The notes under the pieces are model-generated. The model was given only the letters and a program-made list of their open reading frames with translations, had not been told where the DNA came from and did not search any database. The position numbers and the translations under genes are program-made. Below are positions 47,801 through 60,065 of a DNA stretch of 64,000 nt, in pieces; within the stretch, counting starts at the first letter, position 1; every line of letters begins with the position of its first letter. This DNA comes from Lates calcarifer. Lineage: Eukaryota > Chordata > Actinopteri > Centropomidae. The stretch is taken from assembly GCF_001640805.2 (NCBI RefSeq), contig NC_066848.1:6761688-6825687 (forward strand). Direction: 5' to 3'.

Positions 47801-50800
47801 TGAAAGTTGGCAAAATGCACTGATAAGACAAGTTGAGTCTGTGCTGACATTTTTTTTTATTCCTCTTCAGGGTCACAGAGGTCTTCCAGGAGAACCTGGA
47901 GACCCAGGAAGACAAGGAAACTGGGTAAATAATTGCACAGTCTCAGTCATTAAAATCTCAAACTTTAAGTCACAATGGATGCATGTTCTGGTGTGTTTAC
48001 TCTGTGTATAGCATGAGCAGCACCCACTTCCTCTAGCTGGACGATAAAGAGTTAAACTGAATTGTGACACTGTAAAACTTTCATTTGTGAGACAGCAGTG
48101 AAGCTGCGGAAAATGGCAACAGAAGTACAACTGAGACACGACAGGATGGAAACAAATCTGGAAGCAGAAGCACTTAGCGATAGTAAACACAGGGGCTCCT
48201 TTCATAGTTTGAAAACTCATATCCGCTTCGCAAAAGATTTAGGGAGGAGGCCAAGATATACATGAAGCAATACGGAAGTGACAGTAAAGTTGTTTTTGTA
48301 GTTCTGAAATAGCCATTTGCATCTTAAAACATGGGATCTGCTGGTTTAGAATATAGGATTTAATTCAAACTGGCCAAAGATCACAGGATTTGTAATGGCT
48401 TTACTTTTCCATTTGGAAGAGACTGAGCCAAAAGTAATGAATCCCACACACACAGGAAAACCAGGCAGTTGAGCAATAACTGTACCCTCCAAGTGTCTGG
48501 TAATGAGTGGCATTAGTCTGCTTAACTATGGTGTGGGATTTGTCAGATGTTTTGTTCCTGAAATGTTTTTATTTTTGTGGATAAGGCTAATTAATTCACC
48601 ACAGGAAGACCCAATTGTGAAAGAGAGGAAGGGTTTGGGAAAATGATAATGAACAAAGTATTCTGCTGCAGGAGCCAATTACACAGGGATCAGTGAATGA
48701 ACAAATACACTCACAGTGGTATCCTTCAGGGAGCCGCAGACGTGATTATTTCCACTTTAAATTTATGACTTGTTAATCTCTTTGATGCTTAGCAGTTGCT
48801 GTTATGTTGGAGCAGATTTGAGTCTTTCAGAAACAGTCCGGAGAACATGTGTTTAAAGGAGGAAGGGTTTTTTTTAATGCATGTGTGATGGTTTGGTATT
48901 TAACATGCCCTTTGCACTCAAGGAAATCCCCCATGCTGCCTGAGCACACACAAATGTTCTCCCTCAGAGCAACGTACATTCAGAGCACATTTCCCAAGCT
49001 GTGCATGCTACATATTCATGCCCTGAACTGCAGCTGTAGCTCATCTGGGAATAAACATCTGTCTTGTGTAACTTGTTAGAGTTTTGACCTCCTGCCAGCT
49101 TGTGAATCACAGAGCCCCAACATGTTTATCTCCTCCCCTGCTGGCATCTGAGGAGGGCATTTCCTGGCACACATATATGAACCGTCCATCTAAGGTGGTG
49201 GGTGGTCCTTTTCTTTTCGGGGCTATACCCGCCTTAGAAGCGTTGTAAAGTTCATGGTCATGCCTCTCGCCATACTGTCGGCCATCTCTGAGTTTAGCCT
49301 ACGCCCAGCTGACTCTGCTTAAAAACAGCGTTAGGTGAGATGGTCAAATAAACTGACAACACAAAGGCATCCTGGCCTTGTTTAATCTGTTTGTTGACTC
49401 AGTGAAATACAGCCAACTGGAAAACACTCGTCCCTCTACTATGGAGGAAGTCAGCATCTGTGCAAACATTACTGGTCCATTTTGTTGTATTAATGACTAA
49501 TGTTTCCTAAATCCTGCTGAAAAGGCTGGAATATATTTTCCACTAATGTGGCTGATGGGAGGGAGACTGAAATTTATAGCATTTTCACTTTAAGATGAAA
49601 TTATCATAATTTTGTCTCTCTCTCTTTTTTTTTTACATCTTATGTTGAAAGAATTGTGTGATAGTTTGGGAGTGCACATACTGACTTTCTTGCGAGTTAA
49701 ATGGAGAGTTAAAGAGTTAAATGGGAAAATCGATACCACTCTTATGTTTGAGTGTTAAATAGGAAGCTACAGGACATGGTTATCTTAGAATAAAAAAGCT
49801 TTTTAGGTTACAGCCATCAGATGGTTAGCTTAGCTAGGAACAAAGGGGGAAACAGCTAGCCTGGACCTCTATAAAAGTAAGAGTAGTTCTTTTTTTGTCT
49901 GCCTAGACATATTGGAATGATTAGTTATTGCGTAACATCAATTTATGGTTTTACAGGAGGTTATGTGCTGAACTTTTTCAGCTGACTTCCTGCAGTCTTG
50001 TCACCATCATTTTTTACTGTTATACTTCAGAGTTTATACAGCTTAAACAAATGAGATATAACATGTTAATTAGCTTAGAGGTTCTCGAAGCTGGATTTTG
50101 TTGCCTTTGGACAGAGCCAAATGAGCTGGTCCCCCACTTCCAGTCTTTGTGCTACGCAAAGCTAACCTTTCCTGATCTGAGCTTCATATTTACCATGCAG
50201 ACAAGATGCCTCATCTAAGTTTTGGAAAGTTAATTAGTTTATGTGGAATCATTACTTTACAGCTATTTTTTTCTCTTTATACCGTGTCCGTCTCGCCATG
50301 CTGTCTGCAGAAAAATCAGCAGTTACTTTCTAAATGTTTATTTAAGGAGCAAAAGCAGTCATGACCGAACAGTTTCTCTGTCTGATGGATCCAACGTTTA
50401 ATCTCTCAGAAGTTATTAGTGACTTTTTCTTTCAGTGGAAATGGTCACATTTTACGCTCTATTTCACAAGCTGGTCAAATCACAAACAACTAGCTTAAGC
50501 TTAAGTCTTGCCTGTGATTAAGTCCAACATGTCTTGCAGGGGATCAGGGGAAACACGGGAGACTATGGCAACATTGGCGAGACAGGCCCAAAGGTAAAAT
50601 CAGCGTTTATGTGCTCCTGTCAGAGCTTACACTTCAGTTTGGCGTGCTCTCACAATGCATTAATGAAACTTTGCACGTAATGTCCTCAGGGTGAAAAAGG
50701 AATCAAAGGCGAGAAAGGAATGAGAGGACTCTGGGGCCAAGCGGTAATTTATCTCACTCTCAGATTTATCATTTTCTTAACCCTGAAATGTGTATTAATG

Positions 50801-53800
50801 AGATATTGTCTTAACAGGGAGACAGAGGTCCTAAGGGGCTGAAAGGATTAAAAGGGGCAGCAGGCTTCAAGGTAAACATCCCCACTGGGTTCAGGCTTTA
50901 ATTGGACCTGTTTAATTAGGCATCCAGTTAATTAAGTTACAAACCTTATACTGGGTTCCTGCACAGTTTACTGTTAAAGTTTTATAACTTTAAAGACAAC
51001 AATTTCAACATTTTGACTGCAATTACAGGGAGTTCGTGGACCACCTGGAGATATTGGAGAGACTGGGAAAGCAGGAGAAGTTGTAAGTTAACCTTTCAGA
51101 CTCAGTGGTGAGCCCTTTTGCAAGTGATTATGTAATTACTGTATTACTGAAATTTTGGTTTCCTTGAAGGGCAGCAAAGGTGAAAGAGGATTTGAAGGGA
51201 TTCCCGGGTTTCAAGGAGTTAAGGTACTCATATTTCCTCCTTTCTCTGTCTTCATTTTATCATCAATATTGTAATTTAACTCCACCATGCTTTTCTTTTT
51301 AGGGAGCAAAAGGGACTGCTGGGGTAAAGGGGCGTTCTGGGCCCAGAGGAAAACAGGTGGGTGGTTGTGGGATTCCCTGTTCCATAATCCATAATTGGAC
51401 ACTCTTAATTCTGTGTCTACTACCTTCAAAATCCCCTCATGTGAGCATGGAGAGCCAGTAAATCATTTTTAATGTGGTAAAACACTGGAATACAGCTATG
51501 TTTTTGGCTTTTGTGCCGTCTCCATAAACAATGTTAGTTTTTGTGGCTGGATTTTGGCTGAGATCTGAGGGCCTGAACTATATCAACATAAGCTTGTGAG
51601 TCACTGAGAGAAGAGCCCCTACCGCAACAATAACCTACTCTATTATATATGATTGAAGGCTCCCTGGTTAGCCATGTTTTCAATTGAATAAAAGGTGTTG
51701 CGTATGTATAATGTAAAATCTAAACTTCTGTTGCCTCCAATGATAATTTGGCAGGGAATTGTGGGAGATCCTGGAGAGAGGGGAGCTGCTGGAGAGAAGG
51801 GGAAGCCTGTATGTATTCAATATAATTACAATGACATGAACATTATGTATTTCTTTTGATTTTGTTTGTTCTACAAACACCACAAAGATTTCAAAACACA
51901 TTATTTTGAATTTTGATGGATACTTTTTTGTCTGAACACTAGGGGACCTCAGGACCTACTGGCAGAGCTGGCACGATCGGACCAAAGGTAGTTTGCTGCC
52001 AACACACCCAGCTCCTCACACCTGTTTCTCACTTACACTCCCAAAATAATTTGGCTATTTTATAATAACAATAGTGTCTCCTTAGGGCATAATTGGAGAT
52101 CCGGGCTTACCTGGCAGAGAGGGCGATCCAGGAATAGAGGTATTATATTCTGCTGATAAGGATTCTTTTGAATTTTGGAAGCAGTGTACTTGTGTTATTA
52201 TAAGTGTCATCCCTTCCTCACAGGCTTATCAAGGACCACAAGGTCTTAGTGGGAAACTTGGACAAGTTGGAACAAAGGTAACTCACTCATCTCATTTCGT
52301 TTTGTAAATAAACGTAAAAATGAGTTGTTCTTGGCAGATGAATTTGTTCCCATTTGTGTCTTATACAGGGGGAGAAAGGCACCCTGGGGCCAGCAGGAGA
52401 AATGGGCCCCCAAGGCCGTACTGTAAGTCTGTTTTTCAGGCATTTCAATCACAGATGACAAGCACATAATGCATTTTGTATTTAAAGTAGTTTGCCATCT
52501 TAAAGGAAAACGACAAAGAATAAAGCAGCCCCTTAGGTTGGTTTAATAAATGTTTTATTCCCAAGGGCCCAAGAGGTTACAAGGGTTCTGCAGGAAAGCC
52601 AGGAAGACCTGGATTTATTGGCCCACCTGGACCCACTGTAAGTGCTCCAGATGAATTTTCTAAACTCCTCCAAACACTAGTTCATTTTCTACAAGCCATT
52701 AAACCATGTCATCTCTTCACAGGGACACGTGGGTGTGCCTGGAAAACAAGGGCCCAAGGTAATACATGCTCATCCATTATCCATTAGATAAAAAATGAAG
52801 GCAAAATTACTGTTTAATGGCACAATTACTGTAACTATTCAAGGATTATTTACTGGGTCAATAGGCCACATAAAATTTTGGATTTGCAGATGGGTTCTCT
52901 TTTTGAAACCAGGTTTTATCACTAGACATTTGGAACTTTATTTTAGGAAACAGTTACAGGTCAAATGTGATACTAGTCAGCCGTCATAATATTACCAAAA
53001 CCATTCCTTTGAGCACCATATTGTCAACCAGCTTCATCTGTGGCCAAACTTATAATAAACCACTGTGAGGAGGCAAAACAAGGACAATTCAATAATTTAG
53101 TTCAGAGGCTGACCTTCAGGCCATGTTGGCTCAGTTATTCCTATTCTCCCCATCTGGACAGGAGGTCTCAACTTGTGCTGAACTCCCCCTCAGGACCTGT
53201 TCTTGGTGTTTACTGAATGTTCCATGCTGATTAAAGAGGCAGATATTTCTGCAGAAACCACTTTTCAGCTGTTTATGTTTTTGTGGCATGCTGTAGAACA
53301 AAAAATCTTTTGGAGTAGAATGCTGGCACCGGTCTGTTGACTGGTCTACATTATTATAAACTCTGAGATATTTAATATAGGAGTGATTGTAAAAAAGTGG
53401 AATGGCAGTGACAAGTAGTACAGATCATGTATCACATATACCTACTGAAAAATTGGCTTGATTCCTGATTCTTATAAATTCCACACCAAGCTGCCAACTC
53501 ACAGCAGGTGTAGTATTAAAGTGTGGTCCTGTGTCCAGTGACCGGTGTAGACAACCCAAGATAATGTAAGAGGAGTGTTTGATTTGCTTAACACAGAGTG
53601 GACAACAATGTGACTTGAATACACCCAAGGACTTGACTGATACTGTAACATCCCACTCAAATCAGAGAAACATTACTTAAACACAAGTCCTCAGAGTGAA
53701 AGTGGTAATAAGATATTAAAGGAGTTCCTGACTCATAAAAACAACTGAGAATTCACCTGTTGTAGGCTTGAAAGGCAGCTCTGAAAATTTGTTAGGGAGG

Positions 53801-56800
53801 TGGTGAAGGATCAGCTTGTAATCACCCTGGATTTCTGACAATTACAATCAGCACTGACACAAACTCACTGCAGAAAAAAGCATCAAAAGATGCATAGATA
53901 AAATATAACACACAATGACACAATAGACCCAACATTCATTTGATAGATACTCTAGTTCACCAGTGAATGAAAATTGTGTCTATTCATAGCGTGGCACACC
54001 TGTGAAATCTTGATATAGCACATATTTGCAGTTGTCTCAATACTATTTATGTTTCATCTGCCTTGTGCAGGGTGACACAGGAATCCAGGGAATCCAAGGA
54101 GTTAAAGGTGCACAGGTACTGCCCTAAATATTTCATCATCTCTGTTCGTAACCATGTCCTCTTCCTGTTTTTTTTTTATAACTTATATTTTTTTTTATAA
54201 TTTTGTTCTTTTTTTAAAGGGAGAAAAAGGAATTAAGGGCCCAAAAGGAAGGGTGAGCTGTATTTTTTTGTATTTTTGTGAATTGTATTTTTTCAAAGTA
54301 AAACATGGTATCACTAACAGTGATAATAACACATGCTACCACTTAAAAGTCTATTTAACTGATATAATTAAAAGATAACTTGTTGGTTGTGATGAATCGG
54401 GTCACTGAAGAGAGCAATCATGCAGGTTTGTGTTTCCTAATACTATGATATTCCTGCCAGACTATCAATACTTTATTGGTTAAAAGAATTCTACATTTTT
54501 CACATTCTCTGTTTGCAAAGTGAATTGTCTGAAAAAATCTAATATCAAATCCATCAGATAACATTCCAAACATATTTTAGGCATCTGTTGATGTGATACT
54601 AACACCCACAATCGCACCAAAATGAATCTTGCACATATTTCAAGTGTTCTAAATCAGGTTGGATTTTTTACATGAACATCTGTAGTTTGTCTACACATTC
54701 AGGTATCATACTTCCACTGCATTTTGCATGTTCACTGATATTTATTTTTATTGCTGAGATTCTGTTGCTTGCTACTTTGCTTGACCTTGACACGGTCCTG
54801 TTAGTTACTGTGTTTTATTAATACTGTATTCATCTTAAGTTGTTACATGACGTTTGTATCCATTGAAAACTGACTTCTCACATATTCAGATGGTTGCTTT
54901 GGCTGTGTCCAGAATCCAGTTCTGCTGATGTTGTTAACCTGCTCTGTAGGTTGGAGACAGGGGGGAGCAGGGTCCCCAGGGAGGACGGGGGAAGCGCGGC
55001 CCAGCAGGCCCACCTGGACGTTCAGGTCCTGTAGGAGTCAAGGGGGTACGAGGTGAAGGAGGACCAGATGGATTTCAGGGGCCCCCAGGTCCACCAGTAA
55101 GTAAAATACAAGACTCTGAAACTTTGATTCGACAAACATTACAATGCTGAGCACAGAGTGGTAGTTTATGCAATCATGATGAAAAGCACAGCTCTTCAGT
55201 CTCTGCTATAACTTCATCTATCTATGAATGATGGCAGAGAAACAGCAGAGTAATCATTTGCACTCATAGTTACACTGACTGGCACACACACCGTGTTTTG
55301 TAACAACTTTAGTGTCAAGAACACATTTAAACAGTCTCTCATTAGCCTGTAGTTAGTAGTGACTCGCAGCAAGGGTTTCATTTAGTGTGGCTATAAATCC
55401 ATAATGAACCTCAGGAAATATTGCTGGCTTTATTTGTTCGCTGCATTTCCTCTGAGAGGCAGCTGCTGCTTCAGCATGCCCTGTCCCATAATATTCCATA
55501 ATACATGTCCCATACTTGGGTCACCTCCAGTGATGGATGTGGTAATGATTTGTCACACAGGGTCCGACCCTCCCTGCTCAACATGTGATCGAGGTTTGTA
55601 AGAAAGTGGTGCTGGAACAGATGTCCACCTTTGCCAACTCAGTGAAGAGGACGTGTGCTGCAGTTTGTCCTCTTTATGGGGATGTGCCCATGGGTGCCCC
55701 TGGTCCCCGCGGACAGAAGGGACCTCCCGGACCTCCTGTGAGTTTTTGCAGTTTTAGTGTTCATTATTTAAGGCTAGTCAGCCTGCACAGACATTGTAGG
55801 GACCTTGTTGTTTTTTTAAATGATTGCTTTATCACCTCACCTCCTGCAGACCTTCAGCAGAGACACACTGCTGGAGCGCAGTACATTCTCTATACATTGT
55901 TAGTTTTTGTCTCTCTGGCTGAGTAAAATGCAAACACATTGCAAGGTCTGGACTGGACTAAAAGAGCTGAAGTATTTGGCAGAAAAGCTTGGAATGAAAA
56001 CATTACGATTTTCCACGTCTCCATGAGGACAAATAAGGAGTCACAGACTAGACACTTGGTCTGTGTTGAATGGTTTTTGGAGAGTATCAAGGCTGTCCTT
56101 GGATTGGAAAGCCTTTTCCACATTATTATACAGTGTAGAACCGATTCATGTTCCACAACTTCTTTAATCACAAGGACTCTCAGGCTGATAAATGCTCTTG
56201 AAGCCATTACTATATAAAAATATTCCACTATATTAGATTATGGCTGTTAAGCCTCATGTTGTGGCATCTAAAGCCAAACCAATAATAGTGATGTCCCATT
56301 GTTGTTGAACGTTTTCCCAACACAGTATTGAAGGATCACCTAAAAAAACTTTTTTTACAGAGCTGGTCAAAGGTGAATGGAACCTTGATTCATGACTTGA
56401 ACAGTGCACCTGAGAAGAAAAAAAATTCTGCAAAGTTTATACTGAAAACACACAAAAGATTAATGGTGTATTTTCCTATTGATGATGTTGTCAGGGTGAC
56501 CCTGGTAATGATGGTGTTGACGGAGAAATGGGCCCACCGGGATTCTATGGAGAAGCCGGAGAACTGGGACGAAAGGGAGAAACAGGTGTGAAAAACAAAC
56601 CTGACAGAACATATTTATGAATATAATTAACAACAAACCTATAATTCACCAGTGCTTGTTTTAGAGACAAAGTACCAGGGGTGGAAAAACAATTCTGATC
56701 CTTTACTCTAACCTGCCTTAACTGATCTTTTTAGGCAGGACAACGAGCTATAAACACATCACTAACATATTATCACCTTATAAAACTGATATGCCGAAAC

Positions 56801-58372
56801 ATGCTGGCAAACACAGACATGGAGCAAAATGAAATTCATTTTGAGTTGTGTTGTTTCTGGCTACCCAGAAAGTTAAAAGAGGCACACTGCTGATTTTATA
56901 TGTCATGATCAGTTTACTGACTTACTCACCTGTGGTTATGGGAAGTACTACACAGCCTGTGAAAATAGTCATACAATAGTCATGTGGCCCTTTGTCAAGT
57001 CTGAGAAAAATAACCCTAGTGATGTCATGGTGATGTCACCAGGGGTTATCGCGGCCTGTGCTTAGACATGGACTGGCAGGCAGTGAGGGTCTAACAGAAG
57101 ATGCTGTTGTGCTTTCCGCAGACTTTTGGAGCTGGACTAGTAGCAGGGACTAACAGTCAGGATATGTTGGCTTTTGCTGCATCAACTTGGACCATTAAAT
57201 TTGAAATCTGTCTGTCACAGGTCCCCCAACTTTATGGAAGTACAATATTAAAGTACTGTTGTGGAGTTAAATCTACAACAACGCCTCATATTATATGAAC
57301 ACATCATGTTTTGTTCGCAAGATCACCAAAGAAACATAAAAGTACAATACTCCCCCCTACAATAAAGTGAAGCAAAAATGTGAATATGCAATTAAGATAC
57401 TTTCCAGCACTGCAAAGAACACATGTGACTTCCTTTAATCATGAACCACACTGTATGAAACTGCTGAATCAAATACTATATAGCAGCATAGTAAAACCTG
57501 TAGGTTAACATGTACATTTGCAGCTCTAATTTATGGTTAGCGACCCAGGCATGATGTCACACTCATGCTACATTCCTGTGCCAAGCCAATGAAATCGAAG
57601 AATATTTACAAGGTGCTTTAAACATTTATTTAACAATGATCTCAGTAACACATATGGTCTTTAATCAACATGAACGGCATGTTTTTGAGTAGAGGTCTCT
57701 CCTGGGAAAATAACATTTCAGTCTGTCTGCTGTCATTCCTGTTAAGTGAAAAGTGTGTGCGTGTGTGTTTGTGTCTGGCTTCCAGGTGACAGAGGAGAGC
57801 AAGGTGATAAAGGAGCCAAGGGTTATGGCCTACCTGGCTACACTGGAGATCAGGGACCAAAGGGTAATTTCATCTTTTAGGATTTAATGTTGTTTGATGA
57901 TTTGGTTAAAATGAGCCATTAATGGCTGTCCACATCTGGGATCTGTGCAACATTTTTCAAACTATATTCAGCTGAGTCTGTGCCTCAAATCCTAGGAAAG
58001 GGGGGAGGAGACATGTTACTGTAAGAAGAGTGTGTTATTTGCCAAAAACAAAATGATTTTTCTCTGTAAACACTCTGTTCTTGGAATATGTGAAAACTTT
58101 TGTCTTACTCAGCTAAGTGAGCAGACTGGGAAGTCTGAAGCCTAAACATTTCTGCTTCAAATACAGGTCAACGTGGACGTCCTGGCAGAGCTTTCAATGG
58201 CCAGCCAGGCAAGCAGGGTGAGAGGGGACATGTAGGCAGGCCTGGACTCAGGGGCCATGCCGGTCTCAGAGGATCTCCAGGTGTCTGTGTTACCTCTGGG
58301 TGTCCTCAGCTCAATGCTACCAATGGGACACCACCTCAGCCAGCACCACGGAGGTTGAGAAATCGCCCATAG
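44737..58372 (+). CDS. col21a1: collagen alpha-1(XXI)-like FACIT chain lacking a von Willebrand A domain
   Basis: A secreted fibril-associated collagen of 764 residues, read from 26 coding exons: 44737-44815, 45843-45966, 47031-47424, 47529-47606, 47687-47782, 47871-47924, 50540-50593, 50690-50743, 50818-50871, 51029-51082, 51170-51223, 51303-51356, 51755-51808, 51943-51987, 52086-52139, 52224-52277, 52369-52422, 52566-52637, 52723-52758, 54071-54115, 54220-54252, 54950-55096, 55561-55737, 56495-56585, 57786-57863, 58167-58372. Order: signal peptide, TSPN, COL2 (about 336 residues), NC2, COL1 (about 109), NC1. All phases join. Most helix exons are 54 nt or other multiples of 9 nt. COL2 length, the extra cysteines in NC2 and the position just downstream of dst point to collagen XXI. 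Collagen IX alpha-1 and XIX are alternatives on TSPN similarity alone, but they differ in length and linkage. No vWA domain is present between signal peptide and TSPN. Confidence 0.85.
45843..47606 (+). CDS. col21a1: col21a1 TSPN / laminin-G-like domain
   Basis: Three exons (45843-45966, 47031-47424, 47529-47606) encode FDLLEEFRV, then DVYPDGLPSDYSVIATFKV, KSWNLWQVSD, GEWHKLALSVKG, LLIDCEEV and VSCDPEQAYSEGCCEL. The motifs FDLL, P-GLP-Y, W-LWQ, WHKL, IDC and CDP are the standard skeleton of FACIT N-terminal TSPN domains. The domain is a beta-sandwich in the extracellular matrix. The introns 45967-47030 and 47425-47528 contain no further exon; the first holds a repeat copy. Confidence 0.9.
46480..46720. 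repeat. 'gttagcatgctaa' family repeat in a col21a1 intron
   Basis: TGTTAAACATCAACATGTTAGCGCTG, GCATGCTGATGTTAGCATTTAGCTC and CTGCTAGCATGGCTGTAG align in order with the 3' half of the copy at 42950-43300. It lies between the first two TSPN exons. Confidence 0.6.
47747..55096 (+). CDS. col21a1: col21a1 COL2 triple-helical domain
   Basis: The helix starts at GQPGIQGRPGPK in exon 47687-47782 and runs through 17 more exons of Gly-X-Y triplets to GPPGPP at 55096. Twelve of these are 54 nt (six triplets each) or shorter by triplets. The 33-nt and 147-nt exons split a triplet (GR|V). The sequence is rich in GEKG, GPKG and GERG, typical of FACITs. The only break in periodicity is at 52224, where Ala replaces Gly (GIE-AYQ-GPQ). 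The length of about 336 residues agrees with human collagen XXI as I recall it. The long introns 47925-50539 and 52759-54070 show no missed triplet exon. Confidence 0.9.
49655..50220. repeat. diverged copy of the inverted-repeat element in a col21a1 intron
   Basis: The left part has ATCGATACCACTCTTATGTTTG, GGTTAGCTTAGCTAG and GGGGGAAACAGCTAGCCTGG in order. The right part (50110-50220) has an inverted partner including GCTTCATATTTACCATGCAGACA. It is the largest recognisable item in the 2.6-kb intron 47925-50539. Confidence 0.6.
55561..55737 (+). CDS. col21a1: col21a1 NC2 interruption exon
   Basis: A single exon contains the end of COL2, the whole NC2 and the start of COL1 (GAPGPRGQKG, from 55693). 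NC2 (55567-55692) carries AQHVIEVCKKVVLEQM, an amphipathic helix thought to register the three chains, followed by KRTCAAVCPLYG. Three cysteines are available for interchain bonds. Collagen IX alpha-1 has only the first; collagen XXI has the extra pair, which is one reason for this gene call. Confidence 0.85.
56495..58372 (+). CDS. col21a1: col21a1 COL1 helix and NC1 C-terminus
   Basis: Exons 56495-56585, 57786-57863 and 58167-58372. COL1 has the two imperfections conserved in FACITs, GY-GLP and GRAFN-GQP. NC1 opens with VCVTSGC, two cysteines four residues apart at the helix end, the family hallmark. Two adjacent N-glycosylation sequons (NAT, NGT) follow, then a Pro/Arg-rich end before TAG at 58370-58372. 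Introns 55738-56494 and 56586-57785 show nothing further. Confidence 0.88.
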
Positions 58373-58638
58373 AGGGAGAAAGCATACATGTGGACAGTGA
58401 ATTGAATATTGAGCTTAAAGGAGGAAAACATGATAGATTGTTTTTGTTAATATGTGTTTATTCAAATAGATTGAAATTTTCATGTAAATATGCAACTGAA
58501 TGCTGAACTGAACTTCTGGGAACAAAGATAACACTTTAGGTGGTTTGAAGGAGAGTGCTAACAAAATATATTTGTATAAAAAGGCCATCTTCGTTTGATA
58601 GTTTTATTTTAAGTTGTCTTTAAACACCTGATCTTTAT

Positions 58639-58644
58639 AATAAA
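58639..58644 (+). terminator. col21a1: likely poly(A) signal of col21a1
   Basis: AATAAA 267 nt after the stop codon, giving a short 3'UTR. A second AATAAA at 59398-59403 could define a longer one. Confidence 0.6.
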
Positions 58645-59699
58645 AATCCAAAAATGGTATTGACGTTATTGTGTGCTTTAGGTTCACAGATCACACTTAC
58701 TGTATAATTAACATGGAATTTTAGAGTGACTGTCATTACTAGTGCAAACACTTTCTGTAACTATGTTTTACTTAGAAATTTAGTCATAACTTGGATGTTT
58801 AATCATCCAGATATTGGTGTGTTTTCTTAAAGGTGCTCTATGTAAGTTTTTGCTATTGCTACGTAGCAGACATTAGCATTAACAGCTGTTTACGTACCTG
58901 TCTAGATAAAATGTTGTGAGTCCAGTATCAGACTTCATTTTTACCTGCCAAGAGCTGTCTCCAGTGGTGAAAAGCAATGCCAATGTTAACTCTTTGTTTT
59001 GCTACTATTTCTGTCACCTCTTCAACTGACGTAGCATGCTAACCAGTTAGCCCTGTCCCATCCACTTTACAACAGTGAGTCACTGTAGTGTCCAGTCTGC
59101 TCCCAGTCTAACATGACAGGATGAAGAAGTAGCGCTAAACATATGATTTGTAAAACATACAACTTTGCTGCCTCCAAGTGGTGGTATAAAAAAGACGGCA
59201 ATGTATCCTGCTTCTGGGCTGTGAAGCAGTTTTCGTTTAGTGGTCATATTCTGCAATGTAGTGTCACATGATACATATTTTCTCAAAAATACTTTTTTCC
59301 ATTCACAATCGTTACCATTGGAGTGGCTGTAAAAACTGAATACATTTTACTGCATGCCACAAAGACCAAATGACACTTTGTTGAATCCATTTGGTACAAT
59401 AAAATTTGAAAAGTCCAGAAGAGCCGAATCAGTACTTATTTTCATACCATTCATGTGTGCGGTGAGCCAACTGGAAACTGGAATATAACATTGAATTTTT
59501 TAATACTTTGATGTTTATCCCCCATGTAATGCAGTACAGAAAGATTAATTCTCTGCTTTACCTCTAATGGAAGGTTTGAACATCCTATCATTATGATTTC
59601 TGGTAACAATTTGCTTTCACATCTTAATTATGTTTCATTGGACTACAGAGATTATACATGAGTTTAGCTGTCAATGGAAAAGTTTTGACCTCCAACCTT

Positions 59700-59738
59700 A
59701 CTTTTTTTCTTTCTTTCTTTCTTTTTTTTTTTTTTTTA
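59700..59738 (+). repeat. CTTT/T-rich low-complexity tract
   Basis: A pyrimidine run of CTTT units merging into poly(T), in the intergenic region after col21a1. Confidence 0.8.
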
Positions 59739-59829
59739 CAAAAGTTGTTGTAGTGATGACAACAAACAATGACACAAACAGCAATGTTTCCCACATGGTC
59801 TCCTCGGAAGATACTGTTGTAACACTGTT

Positions 59830-60065
59830 GCTTCACAGCGACACGGAGGTGCTTTGATTCCTGGCCTCTGTGGACTTTCCAACTGAAAATCCTGCTGGTC
59901 AAGTGGAATTGAGACTCTAAATTGCTCTAGGGTATGAGGTGCCGCGCCTGTCTATGTGTATTAGCCGTGCAATGGGCTGACGCCCTGTCCAGGGCATTTC
60001 CCTGCTTTGTGATCAATGTATGCTAGGAAAGGCTCCAGCCTTCCTGCAGCCCATAGGGGAGTTAA
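59830..60065 (+). repeat. diverged copy of the LINE-type element seen at 2228
   Basis: GTCTATGTGTATTAGCC, CTGTCCAGGGCATTTCCCTG and AGGCTCCAGCCTTCCTGCAGCC keep the word order of the fish repeat whose tail is at 2228-2331, here including more of its 5' part but without the GGATGGAT tail. Confidence 0.5.

Noticed and set aside
47925..50539. Missed Gly-X-Y exons in the 2.6-kb col21a1 intron
   Set aside because: No in-frame triplet run with AG/GT borders was found. COL2 length already agrees with the family.
44737..58372. Collagen IX alpha-1 or XIX alpha-1
   Set aside because: The TSPN domain alone would allow either. COL2 of about 336 residues, the extra cysteine pair in NC2, total length and linkage to dst fit collagen XXI better. 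A tree would settle it.
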